NCBI GenBank assembly: GCA_024500155.1
Contig: CM044877.1
Span: 33,417,001-33,481,000 of the forward strand
Direction: 5' to 3'
From: Chenopodium formosanum
Taxonomy: Eukaryota; Streptophyta; Magnoliopsida; Caryophyllales; Amaranthaceae
DNA: 64,000 nucleotides
Part shown: one piece after another, positions 1 through 9,822 of the stretch
Numbering within the stretch: the stretch's first letter is position 1
Layout: each line of letters starts with the position of its first letter
Translations under genes and position numbers: made by a program
Notes under the pieces: model-generated
What the model was told of the DNA's origin: nothing
Database searches by the model: none
Seen by the model: only the letters and a program-made list of their open reading frames with translations

Positions 1-1628
1 TACTCAAATCTGTCTCCTTCAGGAGACTCATAAATTACACCTGCACCACATCCGTTCTTTATAGAGCTCCCGTCTACGTACACTTTCCAAACCTGATCAA
101 GATTATCCGGAGCCACCGGACGAGTCATTTCCACAATGAAGTCGGCAAACGCCTGACCCTTCACTGCCTTTCTTGGTTCGTAAGTGATTTCAAGGCTCTG
201 TATTTCAATAGCCCATTTCAACATTCTCCCGGATGAGTCCAAGGTAGACATTGGCCGCTTGAGTGGCTGGTCCGTGTAAATCACCACCGGATGCGCCAAA
301 AAGTAAGGCTTCAATTTTTTGAATGCCATATAAAAAGCGAGGCCAAATTTTTCAACCATGGGGTACCAGAGTTCAGCATTTTTAAGAACATGGCTAATGA
401 AGTAAACCGGGAACTGAATGCCGTCTCGCTCAGCAAGGAGAACGGCGCTGAGGGCATGGTCTGAGACGGCTAAGTACATGTACAACGTCTCCCTAGGCAA
501 AGGACTGACCAACCTAGGCAGAGAATGTAAATGCTCTTTCAACCTCTGGAACGCCGCCTCAGCATCATCCCCCCATTCAAATCTAGTCTTTTTCCTGATT
601 GCTTGGAAGAAGTAGAGGCATTTGTCACCTGACCGGCTGAGGAACCTCCCCAGGGCGGCCAGACAACCGGTGAGTCTCTGAACTTCCTTAACAGAGCGGG
701 GTGACTTCATGTCAATCACCGCCTGTATCTTTTCGGGGTTAGCCTCTATCCCCCTTTGATCAATCAAGAACCTGAGAAACTTCCCAGACTCAACACCAAA
801 GACGCATTTCTTAGGATTTAACATAACCCTATGCCGCCTAAGGGTGGTGAATGTTTCTCGGAGATCAGCAAGGTGATCCGTCTGTAGCTTGGATTTGACT
901 ATCATGTCATCAATGTACGCCTCCACATTCCTCCCAATCTAATTAATGAAGACCGTATTAATCATCCGTTGGAAAGTGGCATGCGCATTCTTCAAACCAA
1001 ACGGCATCACAGTATAACAGAATAGCCCCTGATCAGTGACGAAGGCCGTCTTCTCTTGGTCTTTCTTCCACAGGGGTATCTGATGGAAGCCGGAGTAGGC
1101 ATCCATAAAGCTCATCAAGGCGTGACCGGCTGTAGAGTCGACCAGACTGTCGATCTTTGGAAGCGGATAACTGTCCTTTGGACACGCCTTGTTGAGGTCT
1201 GTGTAATCAACACACATGCGCCAGGTCCCATTCGGTTTTTTAACAAGGACCACATTGGCCACCCAGTCGGGGAAATTACAAGGCCGAATGAACCTGGCGT
1301 CTAGCAGCTTTTTGACTTCGGCAGCTGCCGCCTGACTTCTTTCCTCGCCGTGATTTCTTTTCTTTTGCCGGATGGGCTTCTTTTTGGGGTCAACGGCGAG
1401 TTTGTGGACAGCAAGATCCGGGCTGACGCCTGGCATCTCTTCCACTTCAAAGGCAAAAATGTCTTTGAATTCTTTCAACAGAAGGTGCAAGCTTGCACCC
1501 AAGGTAGCATGAGCAACCGTCCCCACCTTAACAGTGCGTTCTGGACGGCTGTCGTCCAGTACAAGGTCAATACTTTCGCCAGCCGGTTGGGGACGTAGCT
1601 CATCTGACCGTTCACCGGTCAGTGATTG
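1..1628 (-). pseudogene. pol: T1 pol: RT, RNase H and start of second RNase H (partial, one stop)
   Basis: Reads from the codon after the UAG at 1631-1629 to the window edge. A linker of about 40 residues is followed by RT with the motifs TWRMCVDYTDLNKACPKD, SFMDAYSGFHQIPL and YTVMPFGLKNA. The catalytic YIDD is near 915, then the RNase H connection and RNase H (VIYTDQPLKRP). The frame then enters a second RNase H, whose first catalytic motif YVDGSS lies near 75. Integrase is beyond the edge. The only break is an in-frame TAG at 941-939, where T3 has CAA. From 938 to 1 I read no other stop. There is no need for a start codon at the head of this frame if pol is made by readthrough. Confidence 0.88.
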
Positions 1629-1631
1629 CTA
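1623..1631 (-). promoter_or_regulatory. Candidate leaky stop TAG-CAA-TCA between protease and pol (T1)
   Basis: The gag-protease stop TAG (1631-1629) is followed directly by CAATCA. This fits the tobamovirus-type readthrough consensus UAG-CAR-YYA. The frame stays open for about 35 codons up to the RT region, with the same residues as in T2 and T3. Readthrough is inferred, not shown. Confidence 0.6.
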
Positions 1632-4207
1632 TTTTTTCTCTTTTTTCACCTCCACCAGCAGTGGAGCCTTTCTTTTCTTTCCGGCTGCTGATGGGGCAGG
1701 AGCTGGGTCGGCATCCTTGACGTTGTCAAGGTCTATTGGTTCCTGACCGCCTGGGGCCACGGTATCTCGGACGGCTGAGAGATAACACTCTCGGGCCGTC
1801 TTCTGATCCCCATTCAAGGAACCAACAGAGCCGTCATCCCTTTCATACTTGATGAGCATGAGGGAAGGGATGATTACCGCCTTGGCTACGTTGAGGGTTG
1901 GCCTGCCAAGAATGATGTTATAGGCGGTCAACTCCTCAACGACCAAGAATCTGACGACAATATGTCGTCCCTGGCCTTTCTCCCCCAGCCGGATGGGTAA
2001 ATCAATTCTTCCGGCTGGGTAGACCATCCCACCCCCAAAACCAACCAAGGGGTGGGTGACCGGGTGCATGCTGCTGATATTGTATTTCAGCTTTTGCAAG
2101 CACCGGAGGCTGATGATGTCTGATGAGCTGCCGGTGTCAATAAGGATCCGTCCAACCAGCTGATTGGCAACCTTACATTTAATGACCACTGGGTCATCAT
2201 GCGGGCGGCGAACGCTGCCCCTATTCTTCTCCGTGATCAAGACGTCTAGGAAGGAGGAGCTGGCTTCCGCCTGCTCATCATCATCTTTGTCCATCTTTCG
2301 AAGATGGCTCTTGGTGCCCCGGATGGTAGGGCCACCACATGAGAACCCGCCTGCTATAGTGTAGACCGGCTCCTTATCGGTATCCGAGCTACTAGCAGGC
2401 TGGGGGGTAGTCTTGGAGGACTGACCCTTGTTTTTCTTTTTTGCCCCGGCTAGGGACTTAGAAATGTAGGACTTCAACAGCCCTTTGTCAGCCAGACGGT
2501 CCAACGCACGCTGAAGACTGAAGCAGTCATTGGTGTCATGGCCGACCTCCTCATGGAACTGACAGAATTTATTCTTGTTCCGTGACTGGACAGAACTCTT
2601 CATAGGATTCGGCTTCTCAATGGACAACCGGTCCTTTACCTCCATGAAGATGGAGTTGCAGTCTTTATTAAACTCGTACTTGGGGACGTACGGTTTAAAT
2701 TCTTTCTTTTTCTTCTGGGACGGCTGGTCAGAGTTAGTAACCGCCCAGACATCTTTTCTTTTCTTGCTCTCTTCTTTGTTTTTAGCCGGATGAGCTGACC
2801 GACTGTCTTTCTGTTTGTCAGACTTCTTGGAGTCTGACTGGCTACCAGGCGAGCAGAGGTCGGTAGCTTGAATGTAGCTTTCCGCCTCCCTCAGGGCCGC
2901 CTGCAGGGTGAAAGCCCCTTTTCTGACTAGGTCGAACTTAAAGGTCGACCCGTCTCTCAGACCTTTAAAAAGTCTGTAAAAGCTACCTCATCAGACAGTC
3001 CCTGAATCTGAATTCTGATCAGGTTGAACCGCCTGACATACGAGCGCAGCCCTTCTCTCTCTCCCTGCTTAACAGTGCTCAAATCAAGGCTTGTTTTCTT
3101 AGCAGGGATGTTCATTGAGAAGTTGGAAGCAAACAGGAAGGCAAGCTTCCTGAAGCTGTCTATAGACCCGGCTGGCAGGTTGCCAAACCATTGTTGGGCG
3201 ATGCCCTTCAATGTAGCCGGAAAGCATCGACACCAAGTGGCATCATCCAACCCCTGCAAATACATGAGGTTGGTGTAAGCCATGAGGTGATCTTCTGGAT
3301 TGGTGGTACCATCATAGGTACCAACCAACACATTCTTAACCTTGGCCGGCTGAGCCGCCTCGGCTATCTCCTGAGTGAACGCAGAAGGCTGTTCACCCAG
3401 GCGCAGCAGTCGAAGCTGCCAGTCCAATGGCTGGACATTTGGATATGCCGCCTGACCTCCAAAGAAGGCTGGCTGCATGAAGTGAGGCGAATACTGTCCG
3501 TAAGCCTGAGTAGGAACATACGGTACATTTCCAATCATATGAGGGCCAGAATGGACGGTATTACCGCCTGTTTGACTCTCATGCAAGGAGGGTGTACTCC
3601 CTGCAGAAATATTGTTGAAGCTGTCCGGAAAGTTCGACGTTGAAGCCGACTCAGACAGCGATTGATTTCTCTTCCGGTTGATGATTTCCCGGGCATCGAG
3701 GGTTGATTTTTTACTTCTCACCGGCTGATGAGGTCGGCGAGAGTTATTAGTGTTTCCCCCAAGAAGGAGAATTTTTGACCAATCAATGGTCCTGGCTGCC
3801 TTCTCCTTTGGATGGGGAGTAGGCTGTCGGTTTCTGACTGACTTCCCCTTCTCTGGAGGAGTCTTCTTTACTGGCTGACCTTTACTTGGGCCAGCCTGGC
3901 TTTTGGTGATCAGCTTTGTGATTTCACCCTTGAAACTCGTCATGAACCTCATGAGTTCGTCTCGGGTGACAAGGGCCGATCCAGCTGCCGTTTGGGTTGC
4001 TCCTTCCGGCTGCCCATTAGGTCTGCTTGGATCCGCCTGGGAGGCGCCCCGTTCCAGAGTCTCTCTGGGCCGGATGCGCTTGACTCTGAGGGAGCCATCC
4101 TCAGCTGTAGAGGTTTCGACCTGAGGATCCTCATCCTCCTCATGGTCTGTAAAGACTTCTGGGTCTTCGCCTAGGCGGTTAGGAGGTGGTACAGACTCTT
4201 GAACCAT
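1629..4207 (-). pseudogene. gag-pro: T1 gag-protease, one frameshift
   Basis: The start ATG at 4207-4205 lies 14 bases after the primer site and gives MVQESVPPP, shared with T2 and T3. The N-terminal half is low-complexity and charged; the conserved capsid-like region runs about 3420-2960 (WQLRLLRLGEQ to RSYVRRFNLIRI). A 1-nt loss near 2965 shifts the frame; the other frame continues to 1629. Next comes a CX2HX4HX4C knuckle (FCQFHEEVGHDTNDC, about 2572-2528), typical of Tat gag. An aspartic protease with intact ILIDTGSSSD follows near 2130. The frame ends KKEKK and UAG. Role: particle proteins and the protease that cuts the polyprotein. Of the three Tat copies only this one keeps DTG. Confidence 0.85.
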
Positions 4208-4220
4208 CTTCGAGGTACTC

Positions 4221-4238
4221 TCCCCACAGACGGCGCCA
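4221..4238 (-). other. Primer-binding site of T1
   Basis: TGGCGCCGTCTGTGGGGA on the minus strand, two bases from the LTR end. The first nine bases match the 3' end of plant tRNA-Asp as I recall it (TGGCGCCGTTGCC...). The identical 18-mer occurs in T2, T3 and T5. The tRNA assignment is from memory. Confidence 0.75.
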
Positions 4239-4240
4239 AA

Positions 4241-4738
4241 TGTTTTGGGTGTTTTTTGTCCCTTGGGAGAGTTACAACACGAAGACTGATCCGGGATGAG
4301 CTGTACCTGCAAAACCAACGGAGACACCTGTTGGGTGGTGCTCCGCCTCCAACGCACAAGTTAGTAACTTGAAACGGGATAAAGAGAACGGAAATTTAGG
4401 TGGGTATCTGCTCGGATTCCAAGCTCAGGTGTTTCTCTGGTGTCAGAGAATACAGTTGCAATAATTGGTCCCCAAAAAATCGTCCTCTCAAAAGGAGGAA
4501 CATCCCCCTATTTATAGGGTCATTGGGAATTGCCCCTGATTAGGTCACTGTACCCTAATCATTGGTGGGCTGCGCCGTATTCCGGCTTTCTCGGGATTTG
4601 GGCCTGAAGGCCGCCTTTTCCCTTCTATCTCTGGAATGACACGTGTCAAACAGGGGTTGGTCCATTTTGGACCAATCTGAGGCTGACACGTGTCACCCTC
4701 TGATTGGACCACGTGGCAGGGTAAAAATACCCTAAACA
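4241..4738 (-). repeat. T1 5' LTR, 498 bp
   Basis: TG...CA ends (TGTTTAGGG...CCCAAAACA). Matches the minus-strand LTR at 9328-9822. It carries a TATA box, CCCTATAAATAGGG on the minus strand (TATAAATA at 4516-4509), and several copies of the ACACGTGTCA palindrome in U3 (for example near 4640 and 4685). Confidence 0.88.
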
Positions 4739-4964
4739 ATAGGGTCATTGGGTAATGTGCCATCTTTTTGGTCACATGACCTAGACTTGGTGGGCTATGC
4801 CATTTTACAGTGTTCTTAGGAATTTTGTCTTGAAGGCCGCAAATCTAGTAAGGATATGAGGCTGACACGTGTCAGCTAGCAATTGGCCCAAATGGACCTG
4901 CCTAAGCTTGACACGTGGCCTTCTCTAATTGGTCCACATGGATAGGGTATTTTTACCAAAAACA
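4739..4964 (-). repeat. Remnant (U3 side) of an older Tat LTR
   Basis: 226 bp homologous to 9595-9822, the U3 half of the old LTR in front of the second Athila block. The rest of this LTR should lie left of T1, outside the window, because T1 split it. It ends in AAACA directly before the Athila sequence CCCATTACTCTTGG. Confidence 0.8.
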
Positions 4965-7900
4965 CCCATTACTCTTGGTAGACCATTCCTTGCATCATTG
5001 GGAGCTATGATTGATATTAAGAGTGCTAAAATTTCTCTCAAGGTGGGGGAAGAAGAGATTAAGTTTGATTTGAATGAGAGTATGCAATACCCTTCTTCTT
5101 CTTTAGAGAATTGAATAAGAATAGAAATTTTAGATGACATTGGAATTCCATGCATGAACATTTGCTCGCCTTTAATGATCATGTTGAGTGTGTTTTTTTG
5201 TACAAATAAAAGATAGGTGAGCATGGCAAAGAAATGGCTTTCCTTGAAAGAGTAATTGATAAAAGCTTGGAAGGAAGTGATGAGCAAATGTGCATGAATA
5301 TCTCAAGCCAAGAAGCTTTTCAAGCAGCCTGTAAAGGTGTTCTAACAGTAGACCTCAAACCTCTACTATCACACCTTAAGTATGAGTTCTTAGGCCCAAA
5401 TTAAAGGTGTTCTAACGGAGGTTATGTGATGTTTTGAGAAGGCACCAAGGTGCTTTGGGATATACCATTGTTGACCTCAAGGGTATAAGCCCCGCCTTGT
5501 GTACACACCTCATAATTAAAGGCGATAGGCAGTGAAGAAAGAGATTACTGAGCTTTAGATGCGAGAATCATATTCCCCATCTTAAGCTCTAGATGGGTCC
5601 CTCCCGTTCATGTCATTCCAAATAAGGGAGGTATGACCGTAGTAAAAAATGAAAAAGGTGAGCTTATCCCAACAAGGACAATATCGGGTTAGCGAATGTG
5701 TATAGATTATGGACGTCTAAACACATCCACCAAGAAAGATCATTTTCCTCTTCCTGACAATGATCAAATGCTAGAAAGACTGACAACGCACAAGTATTAT
5801 TGTTATCTTGATGGTTATTCGGGGTTTTTATAAATCCCTATCCACCCCGATGACCAAGAGAAGACTACTTTTACTTGCCCATATGGTACATTTGCTTATA
5901 GGAGAATGTCATTCGGACTTTGTAATGATCCTGCCACATTTCAACGATGTATGATGAGTATCTTTAGAGATATGTTGGAGGAGGAGATGGAAGTTTTTAT
6001 GGATGACTTCTCCGTATGCAAAGTTTCCTTTGAGGCATGCCTTAAAAATCATGAGAAATGTTTGGCTAGGTGTGAGAAGGTGAATTTGGTATTGAATTGG
6101 GAGAAGTGTCACTTCATGGTTGAGGAAGGCCTAGTCCTTGGGCATAATATTTCTCACAAATCCATATAGGTGGATAAGGCAAAGATTGAGGTTATTGAGA
6201 AGTTGCCACCTCCAGTTAATGTGAAAGGTGTAAGATCGTTCTTGGGACATGCTGGGTTCTATAGAAGGTTTATTTAGGACTTTTATCTCATAGCAAAGCC
6301 TCTCAATGATCTTCTCCAAAAGAATGTTGAGTTTGTGTTTGATGACAAATATTTGGAAGCATTCAACATATTGAATAAAGCTTTGAACTCTACTCCTATT
6401 GTCCAAACCCCAAGGTGGGATTTGCCTTTTGAATTAATATGTGATGCTAGTCATACAGCCATTGGAGGTGTGTTGGGTCAAAGAGTTTATAAGAAGCTTC
6501 ATGTCATATATTACATGTGGAAGACTCTCACCGGTTTTCAAAAGAACTACACAACAACAGAGAAGGAGTTCTTGGAAATTGTTCATTCTTTTTAAAAATT
6601 TTGTTACTTTTTGTTATGGTCCAAGATGATTGTATTCACTAATCATACGACCCTAAAATATCTCTTTGCTAAGAAGAAGTCAAAGCCAAGGCTAATTCGT
6701 TGGGTTGTTAAGCTTCAAACTTTTAACCTTGAAATTAGAGATAAGAAAGGAGAGGAAAATGTGGTTGCGGATCATTTATCTAGAATTGAGGATTTCCAAG
6801 TTCAAGATGATGGGTCTCCTATTAAAGATAAAATGTTGGATGATTCTTTGTATGCTATATACATGAAGGAACTCCCATGGTTTTCCGATTTGGTTAACTA
6901 TCTTGCTTGTGGGAAGTTTCCTCCTTCATTTACCAAGAATCAAATAAAGAAGCTTAAGAGGGAGGCTAGGCATTATGTATGGGATGAACCAATCTTGTAC
7001 AAGAGAGATGTTGATGGTTTGTTGCATCGATGTGTGCCAAATGAAGAGATACCTAGTGTGTTGAAGATGTGACACTCGGATCCTAGTAGTAGTTACATGG
7101 GTGTTTTCTAGGACATCTTCCAAGGTGCATCAATGCCGATTGTGGTGGCCAAATCTCTTAAAGAATACTTAAGAATCTGTCAAGAGTTGTGACCGGTGCA
7201 AAAAAATTGGAAATATTTCAAGGAGAAATAAGATGCCCCTACAACCCATCCTTGAGGTGCAAGTTTTTGATGTATGGGGAATAATTTCATAGGTCCTTTC
7301 CTTACCTCATATGGGATTCAATATATTCTTGTTGTTTTTCATTATGTGTCAAAATGGGTTGAAGCCCTTGCATCACCAACAAACTATCATAAGGTAGCAA
7401 TGAAGATGTTAAAGAAGACAATTTTCCCAAGATTTGGCATTTCCAAGGCGGTAATAATTCATAATGGATCTGATTTTGTGCATAGTGCTTTCCGCAAGAT
7501 TTTGTAGAAGCATAAAGTTAATCAATGTTTCGGACAACCCTATTATCCTTAAACTAGTGGACATATTGAAGTGTCTAATTGTCAAATCAAGTTAATTCTT
7601 GAGAAGACGGTTGCAAGAAATTTGAAAGATTGATCACACAAGCTTGATGATGCTTTGTTAGCATATAGAACGGCCTTTAAGACTCCTATTGGCACCACTC
7701 CTTACCGCTTGGTTTATGGGAAGTCTTGTCATCTTCCGTTTGAACTTGAGCATCATACTCATTACGCTATTAAAAAAATCAGTTTCGATTTGGCAAGTAC
7801 GGGTGAGCAATGTTGGCTTGATCTCCATAAGTTGGAAGAACTTCGTTTGGATGCATATGATTGTGTAAGCATGTACAAAACTCGTACCAAGGAGGTGCAT

Positions 7901-8161
7901 GATAAGAGTATTGAAATGGAGTTCATTGTTAGTGATAAGGTGCTCCTTTACAATTCAAGTATGAGATTATTTCCCGGAAAGTTAATGTCTCGTTGGAGTA
8001 GTCCTTTTGTGGTTCAAGAGGTTTTCCCCAATGGTGCGGTTAAAATATCTCCTTTGGATTTCTCAAGGTCTTTCAAAGTCAATGGCCATAGGCTCCAGTA
8101 TTACTATGATGTAATTTTTGTCGGAGTCATTTATAATATGACCCTCTATGAACCACATTAA
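4965..8161 (+). pseudogene. pol: Athila pol remnant, copy 1 (protease end to integrase)
   Basis: Fragments in several frames. Protease tail: LGRPFLASLGAMIDIKSA (about 4973-5030). RT: RMCIDYGRLNTSTKKDHFPL (5695 on), YRRMSFGLCNDPATFQRCM, catalytic FMDD near 5998. RNase H: 6335-6600 (ELICDASHTAIGGVLGQRV) to NVVADHLSRIEDF near 6790. Integrase core: 7274-7640 (KWVEALASP, HNGSDFVHSAFRK), and C-terminal domain 7655-8161 ending MTLYEPH. Breaks include TAGs in RT at 6167-6169 and 6276-6278, TAA at 6593-6595, and a gap around 5400-5540 where protease-RT linker sequence is lost relative to copy 2. Not functional. Confidence 0.88.
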
Positions 8162-9137
8162 AGGGTGGGGAACGTCAAGCTAATGACGTTAAACAAGCGC
8201 TTCTTGGGTGGCAACCCGAATTTCTAACTTTCTCCTCTATTTTTTTATTTTAATTTTCCTTTTTGATGCTTTTGATCTAATTGATTTTCTTTCTTAATTG
8301 GTTTCTAGGGTGATTTTGATTGGACGGAAGTAAGGTTTCTAACAATTTTAAACGCACCATCCTTCATTTCTCTCTCTTCCTCCATTTTCTTACTTCATTT
8401 CTCTTCTTGTGCTCTAGCATAATCATCTTATTTGCTGCTGCCACTTTATCATCATCATATCATCATTTTTCACTTCATTTATTTGATTATTACTCTAAAA
8501 TCTCCAATTTCACACTTTCCTTGTGATTTTCTCTCTCCAAAAGTTGGGATTTTTGGGTACTATTTTATTGGAGTTTTGAGCTTGCAATTTTTGATTGATA
8601 GTCTATGATTATGCTATTTGTTCCATTTCATTGATATTTCTCACCTATAAAAAAGTATGATTTCTTCATTTCTTTTGGTTTTCTAGATAAATTCTCTACC
8701 TTGGTTTTTCATGAGAGATTTGACTTATTTTGATACTTACATTAATGGTGCTTTCATATTGCTTATTTCTTACCCGAATACTTGCTTTGATGATGATTAT
8801 AGATGGATAATTGAACTTGTGCTGCTTGATTTTGCTTGAACAACCACTATTTTTATACTATCATTGTTGGATATGTTGTTATGATGTTTGGTAGTAATGA
8901 TATTCATATTGATGGGTTTTAGATGATTGTTTGGAGTGTTGTTGCTCTTGGTGCTCATTTATAGTTCATAAATTCATGCTAGAATTATTGTTCATGTGTT
9001 GTTTACACTTTTGGTGTGATGATTTTCTCATTTTCATGATAGTGGTGGCCTTGAATTTTTTTGCACTTGATATGCACCATCTTTTCACATCATTTCTTTC
9101 ATGATTTTGAACCTGGTTCTTGTTTGCTTGTGTGGAG
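8162..9137 (+). other. Athila post-pol untranslated region, copy 1
   Basis: About 1 kb without a supportable gene. It opens with ACAAGCGCTTCTTGGGTGG (8192-8210) then CAACCCGA, a run I recognise as common just downstream of Athila pol and also kept in copy 2 (13131-13158). After it comes T-rich, low-complexity DNA that aligns with 13100-14031. Short ORFs here are not conserved between the copies. Confidence 0.65.
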
Positions 9138-9313
9138 ATGACACTTCTTTGCCGGGCCAAGAGGGCACAGAGTTCTACTTCTAGGGAGGTTGTTCCACCT
9201 CCGCCCAATGTCAAAGAGACTTATGGCATTAAATTTACCAAGCAAGAGCATTTGGATAATTTCATTTGTCTTTCATCTTGAAAGCTTTTATCAACCCGAT
9301 TCAATGATTCATC
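9138..9313 (+). pseudogene. Athila post-pol ORF, N-terminal fragment, copy 1
   Basis: From ATG 9138 the frame reads a short charged head (CRAKRAQSSTSRE), then VVPPPPNVKETYGIKFTKQE and HLDNFICLSS. It then hits a TGA at 9279-9281, where copy 2 has AGA, and is cut at 9313 by the duplication joint. The P-P-P-N-V-K-E-T-Y-G core is one I associate with the ATHILA ORF-1 protein family, usually encoded apart from gag-pol. Its function is unknown. Only about 60 codons remain. Confidence 0.6.
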
Positions 9314-9327
9314 TAGACGGCGCTAAA

Positions 9328-9822
9328 TGTTTTGGTTGCTTTTGTCCCTCAGGAGAGTTACAACTCGTAGACTGGTTGCACATGACATGTAATTGCAAAA
9401 CAACGAAGACTCTGAGTGTTTGCAGCATCGCCTCCAACGATCAAGTTAGTTCTTGAATATGTGTGGGAGAAGGTGCGAAAAACGAAATGAGATCTTCTCG
9501 AATTACGAGATTATGTGTTCTTTGATGTAAGAGAATGTAGGGTAGGTGTAATAAATGATTTAATGTCCCCCAAAATTGGAGAATATCTCCCTATTTATAG
9601 GGTCATTGGGAAATGTGCTCTGTCTTAGGTCACTTGACCTAGACTTGGCGGGTTGCGCCGTTTTACGGCGTTCTGGGGAATTGGGCCTTGAAGGCCACAA
9701 TTCTAGTAAGCATCTGAGGCTAACACGTGTCAGCTAGCAATTTGCCCAAATGGACCTACCTATGCTTGACACGTGGCCTTCTCTAATTGGTCAACATGGA
9801 TAAGGTATTTTTACCCTAAACA
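9328..9822 (-). repeat. Old minus-strand Tat LTR (495 bp) with primer-site remnant
   Basis: Matches the T1 LTR end to end (TGTTTAGGG...CCAAAACA on the minus strand). TATA box TATAAATA at 9599-9592. A mutated piece of primer site, TAGCGCCGTCT, lies at 9325-9315 on its left, so this was a 5' LTR whose internal region was lost. Left flank is Athila post-pol sequence and right flank Athila protease, which cannot come from a simple solo-LTR event. Confidence 0.82.

Larger units (their letters stand above)
1..4738 (-). mobile_element. Tat-lineage Ty3/gypsy retrotransposon T1, 5' part (LTR to second RNase H)
   Basis: Minus-strand element running off the left edge. Reading leftwards from 4738: 5' LTR (4738-4241), primer site, gag-protease, RT, RNase H, and the start of a second RNase H at the edge. 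The order and the two RNase H domains are those of the Tat/Ogre branch. The LTR starts TGTTTAGGG and ends CCCAAAACA. It sits inside an older LTR of the same family: the sequence at 4739 (ATAGGGTCATTGGG) matches the middle of the LTR at 9595 onward, so T1 landed in that LTR's TATA region. The right-hand 5-bp target duplication would be ATAGG (4739-4743); its partner lies outside the window. This is the best preserved Tat copy here, with one frameshift in gag and one stop in pol. Confidence 0.9.
4965..9313 (+). mobile_element. Athila-like retrotransposon, 3' half, copy 1
   Basis: Starts abruptly in the protease-RT linker (TPITLGRPFL) right after the Tat LTR. It runs through RT, RNase H and integrase, an AT-rich post-pol region and the start of a post-pol ORF, and stops at 9313. 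No LTR of its own is present. Copy 2 (9823-14345) is colinear and begins at the same base, so this is one unit of a tandem duplication. It is strongly decayed, with many stops and small indels. Confidence 0.85.

Noticed and set aside
939..941. Second readthrough stop in T1 pol
   Set aside because: T2 and T3 have CAA here and the following codon context is unlike the conserved motif, so it is a private mutation.
8320..8526. 68-codon hydrophobic ORF after Athila pol, possible envelope-like protein
   Set aside because: It comes from T-rich untranslated DNA and is not preserved in the second copy; no signal or furin-type features.
9328..9822. Simple solo LTR
   Set aside because: The two flanks are different parts of Athila and a primer-site remnant remains, which fits a duplicated 5' LTR better.
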